Assembly (NCBI GenBank): GCA_016702605.1
Contig: JADJDQ010000005.1
Location: 124,001 to 188,000, forward strand
From: Candidatus Intricatilinea gracilis
GTDB taxonomy: Bacteria > Pseudomonadota > Gammaproteobacteria > Burkholderiales > Burkholderiaceae_C
Reading direction: 5' to 3'
Length of the DNA: 64,000 bases
Below are positions 24,035 to 33,308 of the stretch, one piece after another. The notes beneath the pieces were generated by a model, which did not search any database, was not told the origin of the DNA, and saw only the letters and a program-made list of their open reading frames with translations. How positions within the stretch are numbered: the first letter of the stretch is position 1; every line of letters starts with the position of its first letter. Made by a program: the position numbers and the translations under genes.

Positions 24035-25129
24035 ATGGCGATTTCCCCGATTCCCGAGCTCGTTGCCGATATGGCGGCGGGCCGCATGGTCATTCTGGTC
24101 GACGAAGAAGACCGCGAAAACGAGGGCGACCTGGTGCTGGCGGCCGACATGGTCACCCCGGAAGCCATCAATTTCATGGCACGTTTCGGTCGTGGCCTGA
24201 TCTGCCTGACGCTCACGCGCGAGCGCTGCGAGTACCTCGACCTGCCGCCGATGGCCACGCGCAACGGCACCAAACATGGCACGGCCTTCACGGTGTCGAT
24301 CGAAGCCACCACCGGTGTCACCACTGGCATCTCGGCGGCCGACCGCGCCCGCACCGTGCAGGTGGCCGTGGCACGCGACAGCAAGCCCAGTGACCTGGTG
24401 CAACCTGGCCACGTGTTTCCGCTGCAGGCCCAGGACGGCGGGGTGCTCATGCGCGCCGGCCACACCGAAGCCGGCTGCGACCTGGCCCGCATGGCCGGTG
24501 TCAGCCCCGCCGCGGTGATCTGCGAGATCATGAACGACGACGGCAGCATGGCGCGGCTGCCCGAACTCGAGGTCTTCGCCAAGCAGCATGGCCTGAAGAT
24601 CGGCACCATCGCCGACCTCATCACCTACCGCAGCCGCAACGAGACGCTGATCGAGAAACTGGGAACCCGCAAGCTCGAGACGGTGCACGGTGGCTTCGAC
24701 TGCAGCATCTTTCGCGACCGCACCGGCCAGATCCACCTGGCGCTCAGCACCGGTCAGTGGAAGGCCGAGGACGAGGTGCTGGTGCGGGTGCACGAGCCGC
24801 TGTCGGTGCTCGACCTGCTCGACGCTGGCGGGCAGCAACACTCCTGGCCCTTGCCGCAGGCGCTGCAGGCCCTGCGCGACAGTGGTCGAGGCGTAGCAGT
24901 CTTGCTCAATTGCCAACGTGAAGCCGAAGCCCTGCTCGGCGACCTGCTGCCACGCAGCGAACCCTCGCGTTCGACCATGGACTTGCGCACCTACGGCGTG
25001 GGGGTGCAGATCCTGCGCGAGTTGGGGGTGCGCCACATGTGTCTGCTGAGCAACCAACGCCGCATGCCCAGCATGACCGGATTCGGCCTCGAAGTGACCG
25101 GCTTCAGGCCATTTTCAGGTTCAAACTGA
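24035..25129 (+). CDS. ribBA: 3,4-dihydroxy-2-butanone 4-phosphate synthase with degenerate GTP cyclohydrolase II half
   Basis: The 364-residue protein has an intact RibB domain (residues 1 to about 200): ILVDEEDRENEGDLVLAADM (acidic metal loop), FGRGLICLTLTRERC, TTGISAADRARTV and RAGHTEAGCDLARMAG. It makes the four-carbon precursor of riboflavin from ribulose 5-phosphate. The C-terminal half resembles RibA in outline (VRVHEPLSVLDLLD, DLRTYGVGVQILRELG) but lacks the zinc-binding Cys cluster of active GTP cyclohydrolase II, so this half is probably inactive. A true ribA should be elsewhere. ATG 24035 is preferred over ATG 24026. ribH follows after 32 bases. Confidence 0.93.
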   Translation: MAISPIPELVADMAAGRMVILVDEEDRENEGDLVLAADMVTPEAINFMARFGRGLICLTLTRERCEYLDLPPMATRNGTKHGTAFTVSIEATTGVTTGISAADRARTVQVAVARDSKPSDLVQPGHVFPLQAQDGGVLMRAGHTEAGCDLARMAGVSPAAVICEIMNDDGSMARLPELEVFAKQHGLKIGTIADLITYRSRNETLIEKLGTRKLETVHGGFDCSIFRDRTGQIHLALSTGQWKAEDEVLVRVHEPLSVLDLLDAGGQQHSWPLPQALQALRDSGRGVAVLLNCQREAEALLGDLLPRSEPSRSTMDLRTYGVGVQILRELGVRHMCLLSNQRRMPSMTGFGLEVTGFRPFSGSN

Positions 25130-25161
25130 AACATCGACCCGAATCGGGAGACCACAGACTC

Positions 25162-25626
25162 ATGCAAGCCGCCGACAAGGGCCACGCCATCAATCTGAAC
25201 GGTGAAGACCTGCGCATCGCCATCGTGCAGGCTCGCTTCAACGCGGCCATCACCGACCGCATGGCCCAGGCCTGCCAGGCCGAACTCGAACGTCTGCGTG
25301 TGCAGACGCGCCATATCCGCCACGTCACCGTGCCCGGCGCACTCGAAGTGCCTGTCGCACTCGAAGCGCTGGCCAAACTGGACGACTACGACGCGTTGGT
25401 GGCGATCGGTTGTGTCATCCGCGGCGAGACCTATCACTTCGAACTGGTGGCCAACGAAAGTGGTGCCGGTGTGACCCGTGTCGCCCTGGACCATGGCGTG
25501 CCGGTGGCCAATGCCATCCTCACGGTCGAGAACGAGGCGCAGGCCTTGGCTCGTGCCGAAGAAAAAGGCCGCGACGCCGCCCAGGTGGCGGTCGAAATGG
25601 CCAATTTGCTGGAAGACTTGACTTGA
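25162..25626 (+). CDS. ribH: 6,7-dimethyl-8-ribityllumazine synthase
   Basis: This 154-residue protein condenses the RibBA product with the pyrimidine from RibD to lumazine, the penultimate riboflavin step. Motifs: IAIVQARFNAAITDRM, VPGALEVPVALEAL, IGCVIRGETYHFELVANES with the catalytic His, and VPVANAILTVENEAQA. GGGAG stands 11 bases upstream of the ATG at 25162. The frame is open further upstream within ribBA, but that part is non-homologous. Its stop overlaps the nusB start (TTGA). Confidence 0.97.
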   Translation: MQAADKGHAINLNGEDLRIAIVQARFNAAITDRMAQACQAELERLRVQTRHIRHVTVPGALEVPVALEALAKLDDYDALVAIGCVIRGETYHFELVANESGAGVTRVALDHGVPVANAILTVENEAQALARAEEKGRDAAQVAVEMANLLEDLT

Positions 25627-26162
25627 CCGCACAAAAAACAGCTGATCGCGCCGCCCACGACAACAAGGGCGCTGCCGGCAGCACCAAGCCACCGGCCGAC
25701 AAGGTCGCCGCCCGCGAGCGGCCCAAGTCGGGCCGCAGGCGCGCCCGCGAGTTTGCCTTGCAGGGGCTGTACCAGTGGCAACTCAGCCACGACGAAGTCG
25801 CCAGCATCGACGCCCACATCCGCGAGCTCGATGAGTGGTCGCTGTGCGACAAGGCCCACTTCGATGCCTTGCTGCAGGGCTGCATCGCCGAATCGTCCGA
25901 ACTCGACGACCTGCTCGGCCAGCACCTCGACCGCAAGGCCAGCGAGTTGTCGCCAGTCGAACACGGCGTGCTCTGGATCGGCACCTACGAGCTCAAGCAC
26001 TGCGTCGACGTGCCTTACCGCGTGGCCATCAACGAGGCGGTCGAACTTGCCAAGTCCTTCGGCGGTACCGACGGTCACAAATACGTCAACGGCGTGCTCG
26101 ACAAGGCCGCCGCCACGCTGCGCCCGGCCGAAGTCGCCGCCCCGCGCGCCCAGCGTCGCTGA
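25623..26162 (+). CDS. nusB: Transcription antitermination protein NusB
   Basis: The 179-residue protein has a Lys/Ala-rich N-terminal tail of about 35 residues and a NusB domain: SGRRRAREFALQGLYQWQLS, LSPVEHGVLWIGTYELKHC, and VPYRVAINEAVELAKSFGGT with DGHKYVNGVLDK. NusB binds boxA RNA with S10 in rRNA antitermination. I place the start at TTG 25623, overlapping the ribH stop, because GGAAG lies 7 bases upstream and no ATG is available before the domain. The ribH-nusB pairing is common in proteobacteria. Confidence 0.92.
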   Translation: MTAQKTADRAAHDNKGAAGSTKPPADKVAARERPKSGRRRAREFALQGLYQWQLSHDEVASIDAHIRELDEWSLCDKAHFDALLQGCIAESSELDDLLGQHLDRKASELSPVEHGVLWIGTYELKHCVDVPYRVAINEAVELAKSFGGTDGHKYVNGVLDKAAATLRPAEVAAPRAQRR

Positions 26163-26188
26163 CACCTCACCGGCCCGGCTGTACCCCC

Positions 26189-27376
26189 ATGATCCGCCTG
26201 GCCGAACGCGTCGAACACATCGAGCCCTTCTGGGTGATGGAATGTGCCAAGACGGCAGACCAGATCGCGCGCAGCCCCGCCTGTGACCCGGCGCAGGGCG
26301 GCGAGGTGATGCTCTACCTGAACATCGGCGAGCCCGACTTCGGTGCACCCGCCGCCGTGCACGAGGCCGCCAAACTCTGCCTCGACCAGCGCAAGACGCA
26401 ATACACCCACGCCGCCGGTCTGCCCGCGCTGCGCAAGGCGGTGGCGAGCTGGTACGAGCAGCGCGACGGCGTCACCGTCGACCCGCACCGCATCGTCATC
26501 ACCGCCGGCGCGTCGGCCGCACTGCAACTGCTGTGCACCGCACTCATCGACAACGGCGATGAAGTGTTGATGCCCGACCCGAGTTACCCCTGCAACCGCC
26601 ATTTCGTGACGGCTTCGGGCGGACAGGCCCGGTTGCTGCCCTGCGGCCCCGAGCAACGCTTTCACCTCGACGCCGCCAGCGTCGACGCCGCCTGGTCACC
26701 GCGCACCCGCGCCGTCATGCTGGCCAGCCCGTCCAACCCGACCGGCACGTCGATTGCGCCCGACGCCTTGCGCGAGCTCGTGCAGACCGTGCGTGCACGC
26801 GGCGGCCTGACCATCGTCGACGAGATCTACCTCGGCCTGAGTTTTGGTGACACCCCGGCACGCAGCGCCGCCGGCCTGGGCGACGACGTCATCTGTGTCG
26901 GCAGCTTCTCCAAGTACTTCGGCATGACAGGCTGGCGCCTGGGCTGGCTGCTGTTGCCCGATGAACTGGTCGCACCGGTCGAGAAGCTCGCGCAGAACCT
27001 CTACATCTGCGCCTCGACCATTGCGCAGCATGCCGCGCTGGCCTGCTTCGAGCCAACCACCCTGGCCCTGTGCGACGAACGTGCCGCCGAACTGCGGCGC
27101 CGCCGCGATGTGGTGGTGCCTGCCTTGCGCGAGCTGGGCCTCGAGGTGCCGGTGCTGCCCGACGGTGCTTTCTACGTCTGGTTCGACGTCAGCCGCTACA
27201 ACACGAGCAGCTGGGATTTCTGTCACGACATGATGCGCCGCGCTCATGTCGCTCTCACTCCCGGACGCGATTTCGGTCGCGCCGATACGAGCCGCTACGC
27301 GCGGCTGTCCTTCGCATGTTCGATGGCCACACTCGAAGCCGCCATGGCGCGCCTGGGCCGGGAACTGCGTCGCTGA
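26189..27376 (+). CDS. PLP-dependent class I/II aminotransferase
   Basis: This 395-residue fold-type I aminotransferase has YLNIGEPDFGAPAAV near the N-terminus, TAGASAALQLLC, LMPDPSYPCNRHF, LASPSNPTGT (Asn contacts PLP), IVDEIYLGLSF (Asp) and the Schiff-base Lys in GSFSKYFGMTGWRLGW (about residue 237). It resembles the aspartate/alanine-type group often annotated as AspC- or AlaA-like; the amino-group donor cannot be fixed from sequence. It lies 26 bases after nusB and 14 bases before the kinase gene, suggesting one transcript. The open frame reaches back into nusB, but ATG 26189 starts the family-like sequence. Confidence 0.85.
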   Translation: MIRLAERVEHIEPFWVMECAKTADQIARSPACDPAQGGEVMLYLNIGEPDFGAPAAVHEAAKLCLDQRKTQYTHAAGLPALRKAVASWYEQRDGVTVDPHRIVITAGASAALQLLCTALIDNGDEVLMPDPSYPCNRHFVTASGGQARLLPCGPEQRFHLDAASVDAAWSPRTRAVMLASPSNPTGTSIAPDALRELVQTVRARGGLTIVDEIYLGLSFGDTPARSAAGLGDDVICVGSFSKYFGMTGWRLGWLLLPDELVAPVEKLAQNLYICASTIAQHAALACFEPTTLALCDERAAELRRRRDVVVPALRELGLEVPVLPDGAFYVWFDVSRYNTSSWDFCHDMMRRAHVALTPGRDFGRADTSRYARLSFACSMATLEAAMARLGRELRR

Positions 27377-27390
27377 AGGGGATAACGATC

Positions 27391-28783
27391 ATGAGGCATG
27401 CCCGCACCACCCTGCCGCCGCGTATCCCCGCGGTCGATCTCGCCGACACGCTGATCGAACCCATGCCGCAAGGCCGTGGCGCCAGCAAGCGGCGCGGCCT
27501 GGCGAGATCCAAGCCAGTCGACAACTTCGACCTCAACGAACCGCTGCTTCCGCCGCCGCACGACAGTGCGCCGTGGGATCTGCATGAACAACGCCAGCGC
27601 GAGGCCCGCCCGGTGGTGAGTGCCACGGCAGCCGATTTCAATGCGCCGCTCGAAGTGGGTTCGAACCGCGACGACTTCGACGGTGCGTCCACGATGGAGC
27701 TCACCGCCGAAGAGGGTGGCCAGGGCCGCGAACTGCCACCTACTCCCGCGCTCGGCCGGGTGGGCCGTTATGTGCTGACGCTGCGCATGGGTGCCGGCGG
27801 CATCGGCACCGTGTGGGCAGCCCACGACCCGATGTTGTCGCGGGTGGTGGCGATCAAGACCCTGCCGCAGCGCACCAGCAGCGACACCCACACCCGCCCC
27901 GAACAAGATTTTCTGGAAGAAGCCCGCGCCGCGGCGCGCCTGAGCCATCCCCACATCGTGACGGTGTACGACGCGGGCGTGGGGCCGGACGGCTCCTACA
28001 TCGTCATGGAACTGTTGCGTGGCAAGGACCTGAGCCAGCTCCTCAAGGCCGGCTGGCGGCCGTCGCCACAACATGCGGCCAGCATCATCCAGCGGGTGGC
28101 CGAGGCGATCGACTATGCCCACGGGCAAGGTGTGATCCACCGCGACATCAAGCCGGCCAACATCTTCATGGTCGACCGCAGCCGCCCGGTGGTGCTCGAC
28201 TTCGGCATCGCCCACAGCGGTGTGCACAACCCGGCCACCAACAACGTGTTGTGTTCGCCGTTTTATGCCGCGCCCGAACAACTGGCCGGTGACCACGGCG
28301 ACCGCCGCACCGACGTGTATGCCATCGGCGTGGTGCTCTACGAATTGCTCACCGGCGAGCGCCCCTACGCCGGGCGCACGCTCGAAGAAGTCACCGACGC
28401 CGTCAACGCCGCGCGGCCCTACCCGATCCAGCGCCTGCGCGCCGGTGTGTCGGCCAGCCTGGTCGGCATCGCCATGCGTGCCATGGCGCGCGACCCGGAT
28501 CAACGTTACCGCTCGGCCGGTGCGCTGGCCCGAGCGCTCGAGTCCTGGCTGCAGGACCATGGCCTGAGCACCGGCTCGGGCACGGCGCCCACCGCCGACA
28601 ACCGCGCCACACCATCGGCCGCGCGCCAGCGCTCAGCGTCGCCTGTTCGCGCTGGCTGCCGCCCTCGGCGCGGCTGGCCTGGTCGTGGCCTGGCTGGCGC
28701 AGAGCCCACCGACCGGCGCGGAGGGACTCGTCGGCAGCGGTGTCCAGGTGGTGACCGAAGTGGCCGACGTCGCTTCGCGATAA
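27391..28783 (+). CDS. Ser/Thr protein kinase, apparent frameshift before its membrane helix
   Basis: A Pro/Arg-rich N-terminal region of about 125 residues precedes a complete Hanks-type kinase domain: LRMGAGGIGTVWAAHD (P-loop, about 130), VVAIKTLP (Lys), VIHRDIKPANIFM (about 248), VVLDFGIAH (DFG about 269), FYAAPEQ and RRTDVYAIGVVLYELLTG. After the domain this frame has no stop and runs on into ybgC. The +1 frame from about 28568 instead encodes a membrane helix (LFALAAALGAAGLVVAWLA), then GVQVVTEVADVASR and a TAA at 28781-28783, 8 bases before ybgC. The sensible product is a kinase with a C-terminal membrane anchor, with a one-base shift between 28568 and about 28640. AAGGGG precedes the ATG. 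Confidence 0.8.
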
Positions 28784-28791
28784 TCGCGCGC

Positions 28792-29301
28792 ATGCCGACA
28801 TCCACCGTCGCCGCCAACACCGTCGACCCGTTCACGCAGACCACCACCCTGCACCCGACGCCCGCCCTGCCGTCCGGCGGGGTCGCGCGTGACGCCAACG
28901 AACACTTTCGCTGGCCCATGCGCATCTACTGGGAAGACACCGACGCCGGTGGTGTCGTCTTCTACGCCAACTACCTGAAGCTCTTCGAGCGCGCCCGCAC
29001 CGAGTGGCTGCGCTCGCTCGGGTTTTCGCAGCAGGCGCTTCGCACCGAAACCGGCCTGATGTTCGTCGTGACCGACACCAGCGTGCGTTACCTGCAGCCG
29101 GCCATGCTCGACGACGAGGTGCACGTCAGCGTGCGCCTCACGCAAGCCGGCCGGGTGCGCCTGACACTCGACCAGATCGCCTGGCGCGGCACCACCCGCC
29201 TGGCCGAGGGCCGCATCCGTATCGCCTGTGTCGATGCGGTGTTGCTCAAACCCGCCGCTTTCCCATCCACACTCGCCGCCTGTCTGCCCGTCATCACATG
29301 A
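28792..29301 (+). CDS. ybgC: Tol-Pal associated acyl-CoA thioesterase YbgC
   Basis: The hot-dog fold thioesterase of 169 residues has the catalytic motif IYWEDTDAGGVVFYANYLKL then FERARTEWLR, typical of YbgC, and VRYLQPAMLDDEVHV and RIACVDAVLLKPAAFP. It has an extra N-terminal tail of about 40 residues. YbgC acts on acyl-CoA/ACP near the membrane and is the usual first gene of the tol-pal operon. The reading frame is continuous with the kinase upstream; ATG 28792 follows the kinase's out-of-frame TAA by 8 bases. The stop overlaps the tolQ ATG. Confidence 0.9.
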   Translation: MPTSTVAANTVDPFTQTTTLHPTPALPSGGVARDANEHFRWPMRIYWEDTDAGGVVFYANYLKLFERARTEWLRSLGFSQQALRTETGLMFVVTDTSVRYLQPAMLDDEVHVSVRLTQAGRVRLTLDQIAWRGTTRLAEGRIRIACVDAVLLKPAAFPSTLAACLPVIT

Positions 29302-30023
29302 ATCAGGACCTCAACATCCTGCACCTGGTCACCCAGGCCAGCATCGTCGTGCAACTCGTCATGGCGCTGCTGATGGGCGTGTCGCTCACCAGCTGGGCGG
29401 TGATCTTCGCCAAACTCAGCGGCCTGTCGCGCATTCGCAGCCGCAACGACACCTTCGAGCGCGACTTCTGGTCCGGTCGCAACCTGCAGGAGCTCTACAC
29501 CGCCAGCGAGCGCAAGAGTGACGACGTGGCGCCGATGGAACGTATCTTCAGCGCTGGCATGCGCGAGTTCCTGAAGCTGCGCGAGCGCCGCGCCATCGAC
29601 AGCGGCGCCTTGCTGGACGGCGCCCGCCGCGCCATGCGCGCCAGCTTGCAGCGCGAGATGGACATGGTCGAGTCGCGCCTGTCGTTTCTGGCCACCGTCG
29701 GCTCGGTGTCACCCTACATCGGCCTGTTCGGCACCGTGTGGGGCATCATGCATGCGTTCACCGGCCTGGCCAATCTGCAGCAGGTGACGCTGGCCACGGT
29801 AGCGCCCGGCATCGCCGAAGCACTGGTCGCCACCGCCATCGGCCTGTTCGCCGCCATCCCGGCGGTGATCGCCTACAACCGCTTTGCGCGCGACATCGAC
29901 CGCATCGCCAACCAGATGGAGAGCTTCATGGAAGAGTTCTCCAACATCCTGGCGCGCAACTCGGGTGCCGCCACTGCCGCCGCGCCGACCGCTGCACCTG
30001 CCGCCACGTCGGCCAGCCGCTGA
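29298..30023 (+). CDS. tolQ: TolQ, proton-channel subunit of the Tol-Pal system
   Basis: This inner-membrane protein of 241 residues belongs to the TolQ/ExbB/MotA family, with helices near 11-40 (VVQLVMALLMGVSLTSWAVI), 130-155 (VGSVSPYIGLFGTVWGIMHA) and 170-195 (APGIAEALVATAIGLFAAIP). The conserved GLFGTVWGIM and EALVATAIGL segments line the ion path with TolR. Tol-Pal constricts the outer membrane during division. ATG 29298 overlaps the ybgC stop; tolR follows after 12 bases. Confidence 0.95.
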   Translation: MNQDLNILHLVTQASIVVQLVMALLMGVSLTSWAVIFAKLSGLSRIRSRNDTFERDFWSGRNLQELYTASERKSDDVAPMERIFSAGMREFLKLRERRAIDSGALLDGARRAMRASLQREMDMVESRLSFLATVGSVSPYIGLFGTVWGIMHAFTGLANLQQVTLATVAPGIAEALVATAIGLFAAIPAVIAYNRFARDIDRIANQMESFMEEFSNILARNSGAATAAAPTAAPAATSASR

Positions 30024-30035
30024 GGCACACACGAC

Positions 30036-30527
30036 ATGGCCGCCGTCGCCGCCCGCCGCACCGGCTCACGCCGTCGCACCATCAACGAGATCAACATGGT
30101 GCCGTTCATCGACGTCATGCTGGTGCTGCTCATCATCTTCATGGTCTGTGCCCCGCTCATGACCCCCGGCCTGGTCGATCTGCCCAGCGTCGGGCAGGCG
30201 CAGCGTGCGCCCGATCATGTGGTCGAGGTGGTGGTCGACGCCGGTGGCCAGCTGCGCCTGCGCCTGGACAGCAAGGGTGACGGTGAACGCATCAACCTGC
30301 GCCAGTTGCCGCAGAAGGTGCTGGCCCTGCAGGGCAGCGTCACAGGCGGTGCGGGTGCCGGCACGGCTAGCAACGCCAAACCGGCCAACGTGCCGGTGGT
30401 GATTTCGGCGGACAAGGGTGTGCAGTACGAAACCGTGGTCAAGGTGATGGACAGCCTGCAGCGCGCCGGGGTGGCACGTGTCGGTCTGGCGGTGCGCACC
30501 ACCGGTAACGCTGCAGCGGCCAACTGA
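30036..30527 (+). CDS. tolR: TolR, inner-membrane subunit of the Tol-Pal system
   Basis: This 163-residue ExbD/TolR family protein has one membrane helix (about 20-42) preceded by INEINMVPFIDVMLVLLIIF; the Asp in PFIDVMLVLL is the proton-carrying residue. A periplasmic domain follows, ending VVKVMDSLQRAGVARVGLAV. A Gly/Ala-rich insert (GSVTGGAGAGTASN) lies near residue 110. It works with TolQ to energise TolA. tolA begins 113 bases downstream, a longer gap than elsewhere in the operon, with nothing recognisable in it. Confidence 0.94.
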   Translation: MAAVAARRTGSRRRTINEINMVPFIDVMLVLLIIFMVCAPLMTPGLVDLPSVGQAQRAPDHVVEVVVDAGGQLRLRLDSKGDGERINLRQLPQKVLALQGSVTGGAGAGTASNAKPANVPVVISADKGVQYETVVKVMDSLQRAGVARVGLAVRTTGNAAAAN

Positions 30528-30640
30528 GCGCCGGTGCCACCTGCCTCAGCCGTGACGGCGCCCGTGCTCGACACCAGATCCATCCAGCAACCCGCTTCGT
30601 CGCCCCGGACCGAGCGCCAGCCCCAGACGACACGCCGGCC

Positions 30641-31666
30641 ATGACCACGCTCAGCGCCGCCGCCCCGTACACCCGCCCGCCCAGTGCCGACCGGCTCGGC
30701 CCCGGCCTGCTGCTGGCGTTGCTGGTGCACGCTGGCTTGCTGGCAGGTCTCGCCTCGGGTGTGAGCTGGAGGCAGCACACCGTGCCCGTGGTCTCCGCCG
30801 AACTCTGGGCCAGCGTGCCACGTGTGGCCGGCGCCGCAGCCGCGCCCGACGTGGCGCCACCGCCGCCGCCACCACCGCCGCCTCAACCAGTTGCACCCGC
30901 GCCACCACCCAGGGCCGTGGCGGCGCCGCCGCCGCCGCCCGACGCCGCGGCGTTACGCGAGGCCCAGATCGCTACCGAGCAACGCAAGGCCGCCGAGCGC
31001 AAGGCGCTCGAACGTGAACAGGCCGCCAAACTCGCACGCGAGAAAGAAGCCGCACGTCTGCGTGCCGAGGAAGAAAAACTCGCGCGCGAGAAGGCTGCCC
31101 GTGACAAGGCCCTGCGCGAAAAGCAGGCTGCCGCCGAGAAGGCCGCGGCAGAGAAGGCCGCGGCCGAGAAGAAACTCGCCGACAAGAAAGCAGCCGACAA
31201 GGCCGCCACCGACAAACAGGAAAAGGCCGAGGCCGACCGTCTGCAGCGCCTGCGCGAAGCCAACCTGGCCCGTATGCGCAAGGAGCTCACCAGCACACCG
31301 CCCGGCAGCAAGGCCAGTGGCTCGGCCCAGCCGCTGCCCGGCCGGGGCAGCGCCACCACACCGGGCACCGGCACGGCGGCGCAGTCGGCCGGTCCATCGG
31401 CGGGCTACGAAGGTCGCATCCGCGCACGTATCCTGCCCAACATCATCTACAACGGCCCCAGAGGCGGCGTGCCGCCCGCCGAGGTGGTGGTCAACGTGGC
31501 ACCCGACGGCCGCATCATCAGCAGCCGGCTGCTCAAGTCCAGCGGTGTGGCCGAGTGGGACCGCGAGGTGCTGCGGGCCATCGAACGCACCGAGGTGCTG
31601 CCGCGCGACGTCGACGGCCGGGTGCCGGCGCAGATCATCCTCGTGCTCGACCCGTCCGAACGCTGA
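30641..31666 (+). CDS. tolA: TolA, periplasm-spanning subunit of the Tol-Pal system
   Basis: The 341-residue protein has an N-terminal membrane helix (about 23-42, LLLALLVHAGLLAGLASGV), a proline-rich stretch (about 68-100), a long Ala/Lys/Glu-rich helical domain (about 103-205) with repeated AEKAAAEKAA patterns, and a C-terminal TonB/TolA domain (GYEGRIRARILPNIIYNG ... AEVVVNVAPDGRIISSRLLK). It links the TolQR motor to Pal at the outer membrane. The usual followers tolB and pal do not come next; an HD-GYP gene does. Confidence 0.93.
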   Translation: MTTLSAAAPYTRPPSADRLGPGLLLALLVHAGLLAGLASGVSWRQHTVPVVSAELWASVPRVAGAAAAPDVAPPPPPPPPPQPVAPAPPPRAVAAPPPPPDAAALREAQIATEQRKAAERKALEREQAAKLAREKEAARLRAEEEKLAREKAARDKALREKQAAAEKAAAEKAAAEKKLADKKAADKAATDKQEKAEADRLQRLREANLARMRKELTSTPPGSKASGSAQPLPGRGSATTPGTGTAAQSAGPSAGYEGRIRARILPNIIYNGPRGGVPPAEVVVNVAPDGRIISSRLLKSSGVAEWDREVLRAIERTEVLPRDVDGRVPAQIILVLDPSER

Positions 31667-31835
31667 GCCGGGCGGGCGCATCGCTGCGGCGCCGCGCCGC
31701 AGCCTCGACATTGCTGCGCAGGATTGCGCGTTGGGGATCACCCGTGGTACGCGCTGGCTGGCGCCAGCTCAAGTCGATCGGGCCCGACCCGATAAAAGTG
31801 GCAGGCCCGGACCAATCCGGGCGGATGTACCACTC

Positions 31836-33308
31836 ATGACGCCCCTCGACCTAGCCACCGTGACGCCCGCCGCAGCCGCACAACCAGTCGCACTACAAGC
31901 CGCGCGCCCCGCTACATCGCCCCAACCAGCGACTGCCCCGCTGCTGGTGGGGTTGGCCGACCTTCAGCCGGGCCTGTTCGTCGAACTCGACCTGGGCTGG
32001 CTCGACCATCCGTTCTCTAGCAACCGCTTCAAGCTGCGTGATGCCGACCAGATCACCACGCTGGGCAAGCTCGGCCTGACCCAGGTGCGTGTGCGCCCTG
32101 AGCACAGCGACTGCGCCGCCGTCGACGCCCTGCAGGCAACACTGGCCAAGGCCGCGGCGACCACCTCACACTCGTCGATCGCTGCAACTGCTGCGGCGGC
32201 GACACCGAACGCGACGAGCGACGCCGCAGCAGACAGCGCGGCCACCAATGCCGCAGCGTCGGCACAGACTGCGGCCGCCAGTGCTGCGGCAGCACGGCGC
32301 CAGCGTCTGCTCAGCCAGAACCGCGCCCTGGCACAAAGTGACCGGCTGCACGGCGAGACGGTGCGCGCCTGGCAGGCGCTGGCGCGTGACGCCGTGGCCG
32401 AACCGGTGCGCGCCGGCCAGGCCGCCGCCGCGGTGGCCACCCGCCTGGTCGACGAACTCGGCGACGACACCGACACCAGCGTGCGGGTATTGCACGAGGC
32501 GGCCGGCAGCAGCGCCTCACAACACGCCATCAACGTGTCGGTGCTGGCCCTGCTGCTGGCGCGCCACATCGGCCTGGACCACGACGTGCAACGTGCGGTG
32601 GCCCTCGGCGCCTTGCTGCACGACATCGGCAAACTGGCCTTGCCCGACCCGCTGCGCACCGCCAGCTCTGACCAGTCGGCGCTGGCGCTGCGCGCCCGGC
32701 GCGACCACGTGCTGCAAGGTGTGCGCCTGGGCACGGGCATGGGCCTGGAACCTGGCGCGCTGCGTGTCATCGCCCAGCATCACGAACTGCAGGACGGCAG
32801 CGGCCTGCCGCAAGGCCTGAGTGGCGCCGAGATCACCTTGCCGGCGCGCATCGTCGCGCTGATCGACCACTACGACCGCCTGTGCAACCCGGTGGGCGCC
32901 AGCAAGCCGCGCACACCACACGAAGCACAGTCGGTGCTCTACGCCCAGTTGCGCAGCCACTTCGACCCCGACCTGCTCGCCGCCTTCGTCAAGTTGATGG
33001 GTGTGTACCCGCCCGGCTCGGTGGTGCAGCTCAGCGACGGCCGCCACGCGCTGGTGGTGGCGGTGCACCCGGCCCATCCGCTCAGGCCCAGTGTGCTGGT
33101 GCACGAAACCTCGGTGCCACGCGACGAGGCGCTCATCCTGCACCTGCACGAACAAGCTGGCCTGAGCATCCGCCGCAGCCTGTCCCCGGCCCACCTGCCG
33201 CGCGCCACACTCGACTACCTGTCGCCGCGCGATCGCGTCAGCTACTACTACGTGCACGGCCTGTCGGCCAGCCCGGCAGCCCAGGTGGATGGCCATGCGC
33301 AGCGCTGA
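31836..33308 (+). CDS. DUF3391 plus HD-GYP c-di-GMP phosphodiesterase
   Basis: This 490-residue protein has an N-terminal DUF3391 domain (LADLQPGLFVELDLGWLDHP ... NRFKL), an Ala/Thr-rich linker (about 100-150) and an HD-GYP domain. HDIGK (metal site) and HHELQDGSGLP are visible; the signature GYP is altered to GLP here. HD-GYP enzymes hydrolyse c-di-GMP in the cytosol. ATG 31836 starts at the family N-terminus; the frame is open far upstream inside tolA in a different frame. A second DUF3391/HD-GYP protein is encoded at 59797-61020. Its last bases overlap the next gene. Confidence 0.88.
   Translation: MTPLDLATVTPAAAAQPVALQAARPATSPQPATAPLLVGLADLQPGLFVELDLGWLDHPFSSNRFKLRDADQITTLGKLGLTQVRVRPEHSDCAAVDALQATLAKAAATTSHSSIAATAAAATPNATSDAAADSAATNAAASAQTAAASAAAARRQRLLSQNRALAQSDRLHGETVRAWQALARDAVAEPVRAGQAAAAVATRLVDELGDDTDTSVRVLHEAAGSSASQHAINVSVLALLLARHIGLDHDVQRAVALGALLHDIGKLALPDPLRTASSDQSALALRARRDHVLQGVRLGTGMGLEPGALRVIAQHHELQDGSGLPQGLSGAEITLPARIVALIDHYDRLCNPVGASKPRTPHEAQSVLYAQLRSHFDPDLLAAFVKLMGVYPPGSVVQLSDGRHALVVAVHPAHPLRPSVLVHETSVPRDEALILHLHEQAGLSIRRSLSPAHLPRATLDYLSPRDRVSYYYVHGLSASPAAQVDGHAQR

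Noticed and set aside
27070..29301. Single kinase-thioesterase fusion protein
   Set aside because: The linker in this frame is Arg/Gly-rich nonsense while the neighbouring frame encodes a membrane helix ending just before the ybgC start, so a frameshift is the better explanation.
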